From: an uncultured Prevotella sp.
Lineage (GTDB): Bacteria; Bacteroidota; Bacteroidia; Bacteroidales; Bacteroidaceae
DNA: 64,000 nucleotides
Assembly (NCBI GenBank): GCA_946183415.1
Contig: CAMHAM010000003.1
Span: 1 to 64,000 of the forward strand
Direction: 5' to 3'
Part shown: piece after piece, positions 43,552-52,124 of the stretch
Position numbering within the stretch: the stretch's first letter is position 1
How the letters are laid out: the number at the start of each line of letters is the position of its first letter
The notes under the pieces: generated by a model
Databases searched by the model: none
Told to the model about the DNA's origin: nothing
What the model saw: the letters and a program-made list of their open reading frames with translations, nothing else
Program-made: the position numbers and the translations under genes

Positions 43552-43615
43552 AATGTTCAAATCTCAGATACAAAATGTTCAAATCTTGGCTGCAAAATGT
43601 TCAAATCTTGGCTGC
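43550..43615. repeat. Three tandem 22-bp direct repeats in the leader of the DUF4143 gene
   Basis: Two identical 22-bp units (43572-43593 and 43594-43615) with the core AATGTTCAAATCTTGGC, and a third, partly diverged unit (43550-43571, AATGTTCAAATCT conserved), fill the whole stretch between the -7 box and the start codon. The core AATGTTCAA resembles the 9-bp LytTR half-site, and the 22-bp period fits two helical turns. Confidence 0.8.
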
Positions 43616-43622
43616 AAAGATA
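43615..43622 (-). promoter_or_regulatory. Promoter -7 box of the DUF4143 ATPase gene
   Basis: The minus strand reads TATCTTTG immediately upstream of the tandem repeats, so the repeats lie at and just after the transcription start, a position suited to repression. Confidence 0.65.
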
Positions 43623-43676
43623 AGTATTATTTTTGAAACTGAAAAGAAAAAGGAAGGAAATCTTGTGGATTTTATT

Positions 43677-43770
43677 CTTTCGTTGTATGAATAATCACTA
43701 AATAGTTTGAAAACTTTTGGAGGGTATGGGATGAATGATTATTTTTGCAGGCGATGAGTTATTGGCGAAT
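43677..43770 (+). repeat. Promoter cassette, copy 1
   Basis: This 94-bp segment differs from 45153-45246 at only about four positions. It contains a -33 TTTG (43716), a -7 box TATTTTTG (43740) and the first codons ATGAGTTATTGGCGAAT of the following gene. The two downstream genes are otherwise unrelated, so the promoter and start region were copied as a unit. Confidence 0.8.
43716..43747 (+). promoter_or_regulatory. Promoter of the phytase-like gene
   Basis: TTTG at 43716 and TATTTTTG at 43740 are 20 bases apart, matching the Bacteroidetes consensus. The in-frame ATG at 43754 is only 6 bases downstream of the -7 box, so either the mRNA is nearly leaderless or the ATG at 43778 is used. Confidence 0.65.
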
Positions 43771-43777
43771 CCAATGT

Positions 43778-44752
43778 ATGAGGAAGATTTGGATATTGAT
43801 GTTGCTGATGCCAGTGATGCTGATGGCACAGGAGGTGACTGTAATGAAACAGCGCAAATTCCCTAAGACTGTTTCAGCTGGAAACTATAGTGGGATTACT
43901 TGGTTGGGAGGTTCTCGTTATGCAGTGGCTAACGATAAATCGCCTACTGCCGGATTCTATCTGATGACGATCGATATCGATAGTATCACAGGTGAATTAT
44001 CGTCTGTTCGTGAAGATACTTTTCTTACCAGCGGCCTACCAAATCGCGATGAGGAAGGCATTTGTTATATGCCTCATACTCAGACGGTTTTCGTGAGTGG
44101 AGAGAAAGATCAGGAGATTCTGGAGTATAACCTGCAAGGTCAGTTGACGGGTAGAAAACTAAACATTCCAGAAATCTTCAAGTCTTGCTATTCCAATGGT
44201 GGTTTCGAGGCTCTTACTTATCAGGAGCAGACCCATCTCTTTTGGACCACAACTGAGTATACGCTGAAGACGGATGGTGAGAAGCCTACAATAAAAAGAA
44301 AGATCAAGAATCGCTTGCGCCTTCAGTCTTTTGGTGATGACTTACAGCCCAAAGAGCAATATTGGTATGAGACGGACTCTACGATGATTCACAAGGAAAA
44401 GGGTCGCAGCATCTTGGGAGTCAGTGGGTTAGCGGCTCTTGAGGATGGGCGGATTGTGGTTCTCGAACGCGAGATGTATTTCCCCAAGAAGCAGATAGGT
44501 TCGTTTTGTATAGTCAGATTATACTTAGTGGATACCTCTCAGCACCAACCAGGCGAAGTGCTGAGTAAAACCCTTCTGACTGAATTCAAGACAAAATTCA
44601 ATCTCACTCGCAGAAACTTTGCCAATTATGAAGGCATTTGCCTGGGTCCCAAACTCTCAGATGGTCGCCGACTCCTCATCCTTATCTGCGATTCCCAGAA
44701 TCAGCATCGAGGTGTTATGAGAGATTGGTTCAAAACCGTTATTCTTCATTAA
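43778..44752 (+). CDS. Secreted esterase-like activity of phytase family protein
   Basis: This protein of about 324 residues has a signal peptide (MRKIWILMLLMPVMLMAQ) and a beta-propeller-like body with YSGITWLGGSRYAVANDKS, LPNRDEEGICYM and FANYEGICLGPKL, typical of the phytase-esterase-like family. The family name comes from an annotated phytase; the real substrate is unknown. The first ATG of the frame downstream of the promoter is 43754 (MSYWRIQC), shared by duplication with the gene at 45230; MRKIW gives a better signal peptide and leader, so I start there. Confidence 0.8.
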   Translation: MRKIWILMLLMPVMLMAQEVTVMKQRKFPKTVSAGNYSGITWLGGSRYAVANDKSPTAGFYLMTIDIDSITGELSSVREDTFLTSGLPNRDEEGICYMPHTQTVFVSGEKDQEILEYNLQGQLTGRKLNIPEIFKSCYSNGGFEALTYQEQTHLFWTTTEYTLKTDGEKPTIKRKIKNRLRLQSFGDDLQPKEQYWYETDSTMIHKEKGRSILGVSGLAALEDGRIVVLEREMYFPKKQIGSFCIVRLYLVDTSQHQPGEVLSKTLLTEFKTKFNLTRRNFANYEGICLGPKLSDGRRLLILICDSQNQHRGVMRDWFKTVILH

Positions 44753-44904
44753 TTGTTTTTACAAACCGATGTCTGAGAATCGCGCGTCAGTCACCAATCC
44801 TAAAGAGGACTCATACACGCGAAATATGGCTCGTTTTGTAAGCGATTGATATTCTGAGGCTTACAAATTCGACGATTTCTGGACGCACGAAAAATCTCCT
44901 GAAA

Positions 44905-44960
44905 AGTGCCATTTTACTATTAATTTTGGCACTTTTTACTATTAAATCTAGCACTTTTTC
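44905..44960. repeat. GCACTTTTTACTATTAA repeats with 22-bp period
   Basis: TACTATTAA cores start at 44915 and 44937 and GCACTTTTT at 44929 and 44951, each pair 22 bp apart. The same core and period, on the opposite strand, occur at 16842-16895. The repeats lie in the 478-bp gap between the phytase-like and CarboxypepD_reg-like genes. Confidence 0.65.
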
Positions 44961-45004
44961 CCACTGGAGGGAATACTTTTTCCCTAGTTATCCCGCAAGT
45001 TTGC

Positions 45005-45053
45005 AGTAAGCAAGCACCTTGTTCCCTTGCTGGGAACGCCTCGTTTGCTTACT
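45005..45053. repeat. Nested inverted repeat
   Basis: AGTAAGCAA pairs with TTGCTTACT (9 bp), and inside it GTTCCC pairs with GGGAAC around a 5-base loop. The element is strand-symmetric and lacks a U-run, so it is not a simple terminator. It lies in the same noncoding gap as the 22-bp repeats; the rest of that gap, pyrimidine-rich sequence to about 45150, shows nothing I can name. Confidence 0.6.
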
Positions 45054-45152
45054 TCTTCTTCATTTCCCTCCCCTCGCCTCTCCTAGAACACTCAGTTCCG
45101 AAGTGTTAATTTTCAGCACAATTCCTTTACAGAAGAAAGAATTGCCTTGTGT

Positions 45153-45246
45153 CTTTCATTGTATGAATATTCACTAAATAGTTTGAAAACTTTTGGAGGA
45201 TATGGAATGAATGATTATTTTTGCAGGCGATGAGTTATTGGCGAAT
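45153..45246 (+). repeat. Promoter cassette, copy 2
   Basis: This is the second copy of the 43677-43770 segment, with the -7 box TATTTTTG at 45216-45223 and the codons MSYWR. Upstream and downstream of this segment the two loci are not similar. Confidence 0.8.
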
Positions 45247-45730
45247 GATATGGTTGGCGTTGATGGTGTGGGCGATTCAGGCTCATGCACAAAGGCGACT
45301 TGTGGTTGTCGATGTGGAGACGCTGCAGCCTGTGGTTGGTGCTAATGTCATCAGTAAAGATGGTTCTGCTACGACAGACTCTTTGGGATATATTAGCGTG
45401 AGTGACAGTTGTAAGTCGCTCTCATTCTCGCACGTCAACTATGAGAGTCGCCTTATCAATCTCAAGGAGCTGAACGATACTGTGTTCTTGATATCCAAGT
45501 TGTTGAATATCAAGGAGGTTGTCGTCTTTGGGCATGATCAGCGTGATAAACTGCCTGAAGCCTTGAAGCGACAGTTGGAAATCGATAAAAAAGAAGCTCA
45601 ACTGGCTGCTATCGACCCCAGTAGTGGTAATCTACTGACTCTTTTGAGCTATATCATTCCCAAAAAGTGGCGCAAGAGTAAAAAAGAGAAGCAGCGCCAA
45701 CGTCTGAAGAAGATATTAGACGCATACTGA
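45230..45730 (+). CDS. Secreted CarboxypepD_reg-like domain protein
   Basis: This 166-residue protein has a signal peptide (MSYWRMIWLALMVWAIQAHAQ) and a carboxypeptidase-regulatory-like beta-sandwich (RRLVVVDVETLQPVVGANV, TTDSLGYISVSD, LSFSHVNYESR), as found at the N-terminus of TonB-dependent receptors, but here it stands alone. The tail is strongly basic (KKWRKSKKEKQRQRLKK). MSYWR is chosen as start because it supplies the positive charge of the signal peptide; it lies only 6 bases after the -7 box. Function is unknown. Confidence 0.75.
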   Translation: MSYWRMIWLALMVWAIQAHAQRRLVVVDVETLQPVVGANVISKDGSATTDSLGYISVSDSCKSLSFSHVNYESRLINLKELNDTVFLISKLLNIKEVVVFGHDQRDKLPEALKRQLEIDKKEAQLAAIDPSSGNLLTLLSYIIPKKWRKSKKEKQRQRLKKILDAY

Positions 45731-45793
45731 GCCCCATGCGCAAATTGTAGTGAGAAAAATCAGAAAAAGTTTTGAGTTTTGCGAAAAAGTTCC

Positions 45794-45801
45794 TACCTTT
45801 G
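45794..45801 (+). promoter_or_regulatory. Promoter -7 box of the DUF4380-kinase-mutS run
   Basis: TACCTTTG lies 43 bases before the ATG at 45845. It falls within the ORF-track extension of the gene and so argues for the later start. Confidence 0.6.
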
Positions 45802-45844
45802 CAACGCTCGAAAAGCTTATTACCAATCTAATCAACAACTGTGT

Positions 45845-46723
45845 ATGAGGAAATTATTAGTTTCACTGCTTTTAGCATTCGTCATTCCTGCAGCAGCGCA
45901 AGATGAGAACAACGGGTTGTACACCCTGAAGAGTGGCAACGTGACCATGACTATCGATGCTGCCAAAGGTGGAAAGATCCTGTCTTTCAAGTATGGTGAT
46001 CAGGAAGTCATTTCACAACTGAAGTGGCCTGAGTCTTTTGGTAGTACCTTTTGGACTAGTCCTCAGAAAGAATGGTATTGGCCACCAGTACCTGAATACG
46101 ACAAGAAGCCTTATACCGTAGAGGAAAAGGACGGGGTGCTGACGATGACAAGCGAGGTGAATGATAAACTGAAATACAGAATCCGCAAGGCTTTTGCTGT
46201 CGATGAGCAGAATCAGGCCATCACCATCACCTACTCTATCATCAACGAGAGCGATGAGACGCGTAAAGTGGCTCCTTGGGAGATTACCCGTGTGCAGAAC
46301 GAGGGAGGTCTGATATTCTTTGAAGCCCCTGTTGACAGCATCTGGCCAGCAGGACTGATGGCCTTCAAGGATGCCAACGGCATAGCCTGCTATGAGCCTG
46401 ATGAGGCCAATGAGAACCGTAAGGTGAATGCTGACGGAAAAGGATGGCTGGCTTATCTGAATAAGGAAAAAGGTCTGCTGTTGGTGAAGCAGTTTGAGGA
46501 TCTTGCTGCAGGACAGCCAGCACCTGACGAGGCTGAGATTCAAGTGTATGTGAATAGAGGCAAGACCTATATCGAGCTTGAGAGTCAGGGAGCCTATACG
46601 ACACTGAAGCCCAAGGAGCAAGTCTGCTGGACAGTGCGCTGGAATCTGCTGCCCTGCGAGGCTACCCCTACCCTATCAGACGCTTTGTTGCAGCAAATAA
46701 GAAATCTGAAATCATCAAACTGA
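45845..46723 (+). CDS. Secreted DUF4380-like protein
   Basis: This 292-residue protein has a signal peptide (MRKLLVSLLLAFVIPAAAQ) and a galactose-mutarotase-like beta-sandwich: LKSGNVTMTIDAAKGGKILSFKYGDQEV, then NESDETRKVAPWEITRV. These are features of DUF4380 proteins, thought to bind or modify carbohydrates. No catalytic residues can be assigned with confidence. It lies 4 bp before a cytidylate-kinase-like gene. Confidence 0.7.
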   Translation: MRKLLVSLLLAFVIPAAAQDENNGLYTLKSGNVTMTIDAAKGGKILSFKYGDQEVISQLKWPESFGSTFWTSPQKEWYWPPVPEYDKKPYTVEEKDGVLTMTSEVNDKLKYRIRKAFAVDEQNQAITITYSIINESDETRKVAPWEITRVQNEGGLIFFEAPVDSIWPAGLMAFKDANGIACYEPDEANENRKVNADGKGWLAYLNKEKGLLLVKQFEDLAAGQPAPDEAEIQVYVNRGKTYIELESQGAYTTLKPKEQVCWTVRWNLLPCEATPTLSDALLQQIRNLKSSN

Positions 46724-46727
46724 GGAT

Positions 46728-47369
46728 ATGAAACTGAGTGAACAATTTGTAATAACCATCAATCGCGAGCTTGGCTCTGGCGGCAGAACCATTGGTGAGA
46801 AACTGGCAGGAAAACTGGGTGTGCCCTTCTATGACAAGGTACTCATCCAAGGTCTGCAGGAGAAGTACGAACTGACAACGGAAGAGATAGAGCGCCTGAA
46901 AGGTCAGCAGCACAACTGGTGGGCAGATTTCAAGCGCAGTCTGAAAATTATGCCCAGTTATGCAGCCCCACAGTTGATTTCTGGAAAGACGTCAATTCCT
47001 GACTTCCTGATAACAGACGATATTTTCCAGTCAGAGACAGAGATCCTGAAAGGTATCGCAGCTGATGAATCATGCGTGATAGCAGGCCGTAGCGGCTTTT
47101 TCGTACTGCGCGATCATCCCAATCATCTGAGTATCCTCATTCAGGCTCGTAAGGAGCATCGTATCAATCGTTTGGTAGAAAAGCGTGGCATCTCGCCTAA
47201 AGAGGCTCAGAAGATTATCGAGGAGGTGGATACGGGTCGTGAGAACTATGTGAAGAAATATACAGGCACCTCGCGCTACGACACCAGAAACTATGACCTG
47301 GTCTTCAACGTAGATAATCATAATGAAGACGAGATCGTAGACCTTATCTTGAGATATCTAAAGAAATAG
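46728..47369 (+). CDS. Cytidylate kinase-like protein
   Basis: This 213-residue P-loop protein belongs to the cytidylate-kinase-like family (AAK26/Cmk-like). The N-terminus has VITINRELGSGGRTIGEKLA, a variant P-loop with GSGGR in place of GKGT, followed by PFYDKVLI; the central CVIAGRSGFFVL and LIQARKEHRINRL are family landmarks. Substrate is not known. It lies 10 bp upstream of mutS and is co-transcribed with it. Confidence 0.82.
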   Translation: MKLSEQFVITINRELGSGGRTIGEKLAGKLGVPFYDKVLIQGLQEKYELTTEEIERLKGQQHNWWADFKRSLKIMPSYAAPQLISGKTSIPDFLITDDIFQSETEILKGIAADESCVIAGRSGFFVLRDHPNHLSILIQARKEHRINRLVEKRGISPKEAQKIIEEVDTGRENYVKKYTGTSRYDTRNYDLVFNVDNHNEDEIVDLILRYLKK

Positions 47370-47379
47370 GTAGCAGGCA

Positions 47380-50001
47380 ATGGCAAAGAAGGACGGGGAG
47401 CTGACCCCGATGATGAAACAGTTCTTCGATCTAAAGGCGAAACATCCTGACGCAGTGATGCTATTCAGGTGTGGCGACTTCTATGAGACTTATTGCGAAG
47501 ACGCCATCACTGCCTCGAAGATTTTGGGCATCACGCTCACCCATCGCAACAACGGTGCAGGCGTAAAGGGCGACGAGATGGCTGGCTTTCCCCATCATGC
47601 CCTTGATACTTATCTTCCCAAGTTGATCCGTGCTGGCAAGCGCGTGGCTATCTGTGACCAGCTTGAAGACCCCAAACTTACCAAGAAACTCGTCAAGCGA
47701 GGCATCACGGAGTTGGTGACTCCTGGTGTCGCCTTATCAGATAATGTGCTGAACTACAAGGAGAACAACTTCCTGGCAGCTGTCCATTTTGGTAAGTCTT
47801 CGTTTGGAGTAGCCTTCCTGGATATCTCTACAGGTGAGTTCCTGACAGGCGAGGGAACAGCTGACTACGTGGAGAAGCTCTTGGGCAACTTCTCGCCAAA
47901 GGAAATCCTGCACGACAGAACGAAGAAACAGGAGTTTGAGCGTCATTTTGGCTCGAAATACTTCACCTTCCAACTCGATGATTGGGTGTTTACAGAGCAG
48001 ACTTCGAAACAGAAGTTGCTGCGCCACTTCAACGTGAAGAACCTGAAAGGCTTTGGTGTGGATCATCTACAGGCTGGTGTGATAGCTGCTGGAGCCATTT
48101 TGCAATATCTCGAACAGACACAGCACACACAGATTGGTCATATCACCAGCATCTCGCGCATCGAGGAAGATAAGTATGTGCGACTCGATAAGTTCACCAT
48201 TCGCAGTCTGGAGCTGGTTCATCCCATGCAGGATGATGGCAAGTCGCTGCTCGATGTGATTGACAAGACGGTAAGTCCGATGGGGGGGCGTCTGCTGCGT
48301 CGCTGGCTCGTATTCCCTCTGAAGGACGAAAAGCCCATCAACTCCCGTCTCGACATCGTGGAGTATTACTATCGCGAGCCAGAGTTCCGTGAGTGTATCG
48401 ATGACCAGTTGCATCGCATAGGCGACTTAGAGCGTATCATCTCGAAAGCAGCAGTAGGGCGCGTAACACCTCGTGAGGTAGTACAGCTGAAAATCGCCCT
48501 GCAAGCCATACAACCCATCAAGACAGCCTGTCTCTACGCCAAGAACGAAGCACTGAATCGAGTGGGGGAGCAGCTGAATCTCTGCGAATCGCTAAGAGAC
48601 AGGATAGAGAAAGAAATCCAAAACGACCCTCCCCAATTGGTAGCGAAAGGAGGCGTCATCAAAGACGGTGTGAATGCAGAACTAGACGAACTGCGCAGCA
48701 TCGCCTATTCAGGCAAAGACTATCTGCTGAAGATACAGGAGCGTGAGGCTGCAGAGACAGGCATCAGCTCACTGAAAATCGGCTATAACAATGTGTTTGG
48801 CTATTATCTCGAAGTGCGTAATACCTATAAGGACTTGGTGCCGCCAGAGTGGGTGCGTAAGCAGACGCTGGCTCAGGCCGAGCGCTATATCACGCAGGAG
48901 CTGAAGGAGTATGAGGAGAAGATACTTGGCGCTGAGGATAAGATTCTCTCGCTCGAAGCCAAGCTCTTCAACGATCTCGTGCTATCGATGCAGGAGTTTA
49001 TCCCACAGATACAGATCAATGCCAATATCGTGGCACGTCTCGACTGTCTGCTGAGTTTCGCGAAGACTGCCGAGGAGAATAAGTACATCCGTCCTGTGAT
49101 AGATACTTCAGAAGTGATAGATATCAAACAAGGGCGCCACCCTGTTATCGAGCAGGAACTGCCACTTGGCGAGCGATATATCCCTAATGATATCCTGCTC
49201 GACAATGAGCGTCAGCAGATTATCATCATTACAGGTCCGAATATGGCTGGTAAATCAGCGCTGCTGCGACAAACGGCGCTGATAGTACTGTTGGCGCAGA
49301 TAGGTTGTTTCGTGCCCGCAGAGGCCGCGAGAATAGGCTTGGTTGACAAGATATTCACAAGGGTAGGGGCCTCGGATAACATTTCGCTGGGAGAATCCAC
49401 GTTTATGGTAGAGATGACAGAGGCATCGAATATCCTGAACAACGTGTCTTCGCGCTCCTTAGTGCTCTTCGATGAGTTAGGTCGTGGCACGAGTACTTAC
49501 GATGGCATCTCAATCGCGTGGGCCATCGTGGAGTACCTGCATGAGAATGCCAAGGGACATCCCAGAACGCTCTTCGCTACACACTATCATGAGCTCAATG
49601 AGATGGAGAAGAACTTCTCGCGCATCAAGAATTATAACGTCTCTGTGAAGGAGGTCGATGGCAAAGTGATCTTCCTGCGAAAACTTGAAAAGGGTGGGAG
49701 TGAGCACTCCTTTGGTATCCATGTGGCAGAGATTGCGGGTATGCCGCGATCGATCGTGAAGCGCGCCAACGTGATTCTGAAGCAGCTGGAGGCAGATAAC
49801 TCTCAGGTAGGAACCGTTGGCAAGCCCACAGCAGAGATTGCGGCTTCGCGCGAGGGTATGCAGCTGAGTTTCTTCCAGTTAGATGATCCCGTATTATGTC
49901 AGGTTCGCGATGAGATCTTAGGTATTGACGTGAATAATCTCACGCCTCTCGAGGCCCTGAACAAGCTTAACGACATCAAGAAAATCGTATCAGGCAAATA
50001 A
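47380..50001 (+). CDS. mutS: DNA mismatch repair protein MutS
   Basis: This 873-residue ATPase recognises mismatches. The N-terminal mismatch-binding motif is CGDFYETY (F-x-E), showing a true MutS1 rather than MutS2. The ATPase has Walker [14 protein letters not shown] (about residue 620), the ST motif [17 protein letters not shown], Walker [17 protein letters not shown] and the conserved [10 protein letters not shown]. It ends in the usual clamp-interaction tail. Length is normal. Confidence 0.97.
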   Translation: MAKKDGELTPMMKQFFDLKAKHPDAVMLFRCGDFYETYCEDAITASKILGITLTHRNNGAGVKGDEMAGFPHHALDTYLPKLIRAGKRVAICDQLEDPKLTKKLVKRGITELVTPGVALSDNVLNYKENNFLAAVHFGKSSFGVAFLDISTGEFLTGEGTADYVEKLLGNFSPKEILHDRTKKQEFERHFGSKYFTFQLDDWVFTEQTSKQKLLRHFNVKNLKGFGVDHLQAGVIAAGAILQYLEQTQHTQIGHITSISRIEEDKYVRLDKFTIRSLELVHPMQDDGKSLLDVIDKTVSPMGGRLLRRWLVFPLKDEKPINSRLDIVEYYYREPEFRECIDDQLHRIGDLERIISKAAVGRVTPREVVQLKIALQAIQPIKTACLYAKNEALNRVGEQLNLCESLRDRIEKEIQNDPPQLVAKGGVIKDGVNAELDELRSIAYSGKDYLLKIQEREAAETGISSLKIGYNNVFGYYLEVRNTYKDLVPPEWVRKQTLAQAERYITQELKEYEEKILGAEDKILSLEAKLFNDLVLSMQEFIPQIQINANIVARLDCLLSFAKTAEENKYIRPVIDTSEVIDIKQGRHPVIEQELPLGERYIPNDILLDNERQQIIIITGPNMAGKSALLRQTALIVLLAQIGCFVPAEAARIGLVDKIFTRVGASDNISLGESTFMVEMTEASNILNNVSSRSLVLFDELGRGTSTYDGISIAWAIVEYLHENAKGHPRTLFATHYHELNEMEKNFSRIKNYNVSVKEVDGKVIFLRKLEKGGSEHSFGIHVAEIAGMPRSIVKRANVILKQLEADNSQVGTVGKPTAEIAASREGMQLSFFQLDDPVLCQVRDEILGIDVNNLTPLEALNKLNDIKKIVSGK

Positions 50002-50017
50002 GTGCCGAGGATTGAAT

Positions 50018-50056
50018 AATAAGAGCCGCTTATCAAACGAGAAGCGGCTCTTATTT
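50018..50056. terminator. Bidirectional intrinsic terminator between mutS and lgt
   Basis: AATAAGAGCCGCTT pairs with AAGCGGCTCTTATT (14 bp, 10-base loop). The right arm touches the lgt stop codon. It serves the convergent mutS and lgt transcripts. Confidence 0.8.
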
Positions 50057-50885
50057 ATGCTTTCTTGGCTCTTATCATGCAATAGGTGCCAAGTATGACA
50101 AACGGGATTGATAGTATCTGTCCCATATCGATTGGGAGAGTGGCCTCGAAAGCCTCCTGAATCTCCTTTGTATACTCGATGAAGAAGCGGAAAGTAAAGA
50201 TATACGTCAGGCAGAAGCCGAAGTACCAGCCAGTGCCGATCTTCTCAGGCATCTTCTTGTGGAGTGCCCACATAATAAAGAAGAGTAGGGCATAGGCGAT
50301 GGCTTCGTAGAGCTGTCCAGGGTGGCGAGGCATCGTATCTACCTTCTCGAAGATAAACGCCCAGGGTACGTCAGTAATCTTGCCGATAATCTCAGAGTTC
50401 ATCAGGTTTCCCAAGCGGATGAAACAGGCTGTGGTACCTGTGGCGATGGCGATGTTATCCAATACTGTCCAGATGCTCAGTTTGGTATGCTTGACGTACA
50501 GCCAGAGCGCTATCATCAGTCCTAAGGTGCCACCGTGTGAGGCCAGTCCTGCGTAGCCTGTTACTTTCCAGTCTCCATCAGGCAGTAAATGGATAGGCAG
50601 CAGCATCTCTACGAAGCCCTTCCAGGAGGTGAGAAAATAGTCGGGCTGGTAGAAGATACAATGGCCTAAGCGGGCTCCTAACAGGATACCTATGAAACAG
50701 TAGAAGAAGAGCGGATCGAAGAGTTCGTCCTTGATTTTCTGCTCCTTATACAGTCGCTGCACTACGAAATAGGCCAGCGCCAGTCCGATAATCCACATCA
50801 GCCCATACCATCTTACGGTTATCGGCCCCAGATGGAATGCCTCCAAGTCAGGATTCCAAACGATATAGCTAATCAGATCTATCAT
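50055..50885 (-). CDS. lgt: Prolipoprotein diacylglyceryl transferase
   Basis: This 276-residue inner-membrane enzyme attaches diacylglycerol to the lipobox Cys of prolipoproteins. About seven helices are visible, with [10 protein letters not shown], the signature [20 protein letters not shown] and the HPGQLYEA motif. It lies 3 bp after ychF and is co-transcribed with it. Confidence 0.96.
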   Translation of the reverse strand: MIDLISYIVWNPDLEAFHLGPITVRWYGLMWIIGLALAYFVVQRLYKEQKIKDELFDPLFFYCFIGILLGARLGHCIFYQPDYFLTSWKGFVEMLLPIHLLPDGDWKVTGYAGLASHGGTLGLMIALWLYVKHTKLSIWTVLDNIAIATGTTACFIRLGNLMNSEIIGKITDVPWAFIFEKVDTMPRHPGQLYEAIAYALLFFIMWALHKKMPEKIGTGWYFGFCLTYIFTFRFFIEYTKEIQEAFEATLPIDMGQILSIPFVILGTYCMIRAKKA

Positions 50886-50888
50886 GGC

Positions 50889-51989
50889 TTATACATTAAA
50901 GCGGAAGTGCATGATATCACCATCCTGTACCACGTAGTCCTTGCCCTCTACAGCCAGCTTGCCGGCCTCTCTTACAGCAGCCTCAGAACCGTACTGCAGA
51001 TAGTCGTCATACTTGATGACCTCTGCACGGATGAATCCCTTCTCGAAGTCGGTGTGGATGACACCTGCACACTGCGGAGCCTTCCAGCCCTTCTTATAGG
51101 TCCAGGCCTTCACCTCCATCTCGCCTGCGGTGATGAACGTCTCAAGGTTCAGCAGGGCGTATGCCTTCTTGATGAGGCGGTTTACGCCGCTCTCCTCCAA
51201 GCCCAGTTCTTCGAGGAACATCTGCTTGTCCTCATAGCTCTCCAGCTCGGCGATATCCTCCTCGGTCTTTGCAGCGATGATCATCGTCTCTGCGCCTTCT
51301 TCTTTGGCGAGAGCCTCGACTTTCTTAGTGAAGTCATTGCCGTTCTTCGCATCGGCCTCGCCTACATTGCAGACGTAGAGCACAGGCTTCGAGGTCAACA
51401 GGAAGAGATTCTTGGCGCAGTCCTGCTCCTCCTTGCTCTCAAACTCCACCACACGGGCGTTCTTGCCCTGATCGAGCACCTCTTTATAGGCATGAAGTAC
51501 AGCAACTTCCACCTTGGCGTCCTTATTGCCAGCGGCAGCGGCTTTCTCCGTTTTTGCCAGACGGCCCTCGATGGTCTCAAGGTCCTTCAGCTGCAGCTCA
51601 GTGTCGATGATCTCCTTGTCGCGGATAGGATCGATGGTGCCATCCACGTGGGTGATATTCTCATCCTCGAAACAACGGAGTACATGGATAATCGCGTCCG
51701 TCTCACGGATGTTTCCCAGGAACTTATTACCTAATCCCTCGCCCTTAGAGGCACCCTTTACAAGGCCAGCGATATCTACAATCTCACAAGTAGCAGGCAC
51801 GATACGGCCTGGGTGCACGATCTCTGCCAACTTCGTCAGTCGCTCATCAGGAACGGTGATGACACCCACATTGGGCTCGATCGTACAGAAAGGAAAGTTT
51901 GCTGCCTGAGCCTTGGCGCTCGACAGACAATTAAACAATGTGGACTTGCCCACATTCGGCAGTCCCACAATACCACATTTTAATGCCAT
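50889..51989 (-). CDS. ychF: Ribosome-binding ATPase YchF/OLA1
   Basis: This 366-residue Obg-family P-loop protein prefers ATP. It has G1 GLPNVGKSTLFN, AANFPFCTIEPNVG (G2), DIAGLVKGASKGEGLGNKFL (G3), an altered G4 NVGE and the C-terminal TGS domain ending VEGKDYVVQDGDIMHFRFNV. Length and sequence are standard. Confidence 0.97.
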   Translation of the reverse strand: MALKCGIVGLPNVGKSTLFNCLSSAKAQAANFPFCTIEPNVGVITVPDERLTKLAEIVHPGRIVPATCEIVDIAGLVKGASKGEGLGNKFLGNIRETDAIIHVLRCFEDENITHVDGTIDPIRDKEIIDTELQLKDLETIEGRLAKTEKAAAAGNKDAKVEVAVLHAYKEVLDQGKNARVVEFESKEEQDCAKNLFLLTSKPVLYVCNVGEADAKNGNDFTKKVEALAKEEGAETMIIAAKTEEDIAELESYEDKQMFLEELGLEESGVNRLIKKAYALLNLETFITAGEMEVKAWTYKKGWKAPQCAGVIHTDFEKGFIRAEVIKYDDYLQYGSEAAVREAGKLAVEGKDYVVQDGDIMHFRFNV

Positions 51990-52017
51990 TTTCTTCTATA
52001 AACGTTTATTTCGGCTG

Positions 52018-52025
52018 CAAAATTA
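52018..52025 (-). promoter_or_regulatory. Promoter -7 box of the ychF-lgt operon
   Basis: The minus strand reads TAATTTTG, 28 bases before the ychF ATG. It directly follows the hairpin that probably ends polA transcription. Confidence 0.55.
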
Positions 52026-52028
52026 AGA

Positions 52029-52067
52029 AACATTTTCCGAGAAACAAAGGTTTTCTCAGAAAATGTT
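52029..52067 (-). terminator. Probable terminator of polA
   Basis: AACATTTTC-GAGAA pairs with TTCTC-GAAAATGTT (14 pairs, one mismatch, 9-base loop). On the minus strand it is followed by TCTTAATTTT, which is also the ychF -7 region; on the plus strand CCTTTTT follows. Confidence 0.5.
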
Positions 52068-52124
52068 CCTTTTTCACCTTATTATTTAAGCTATTAATGC
52101 TTTTTTTCAGCCTTACGTAGGTGA

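Noticed and set aside
43550-43615. CRISPR array from the three 22-bp repeats
   Set aside because: The units are directly contiguous without spacers, there are only three, and no cas genes are near.
50832-51734. 300-residue plus-strand ORF opposite ychF
   Set aside because: Antisense shadow of ychF and lgt, both unmistakable genes.
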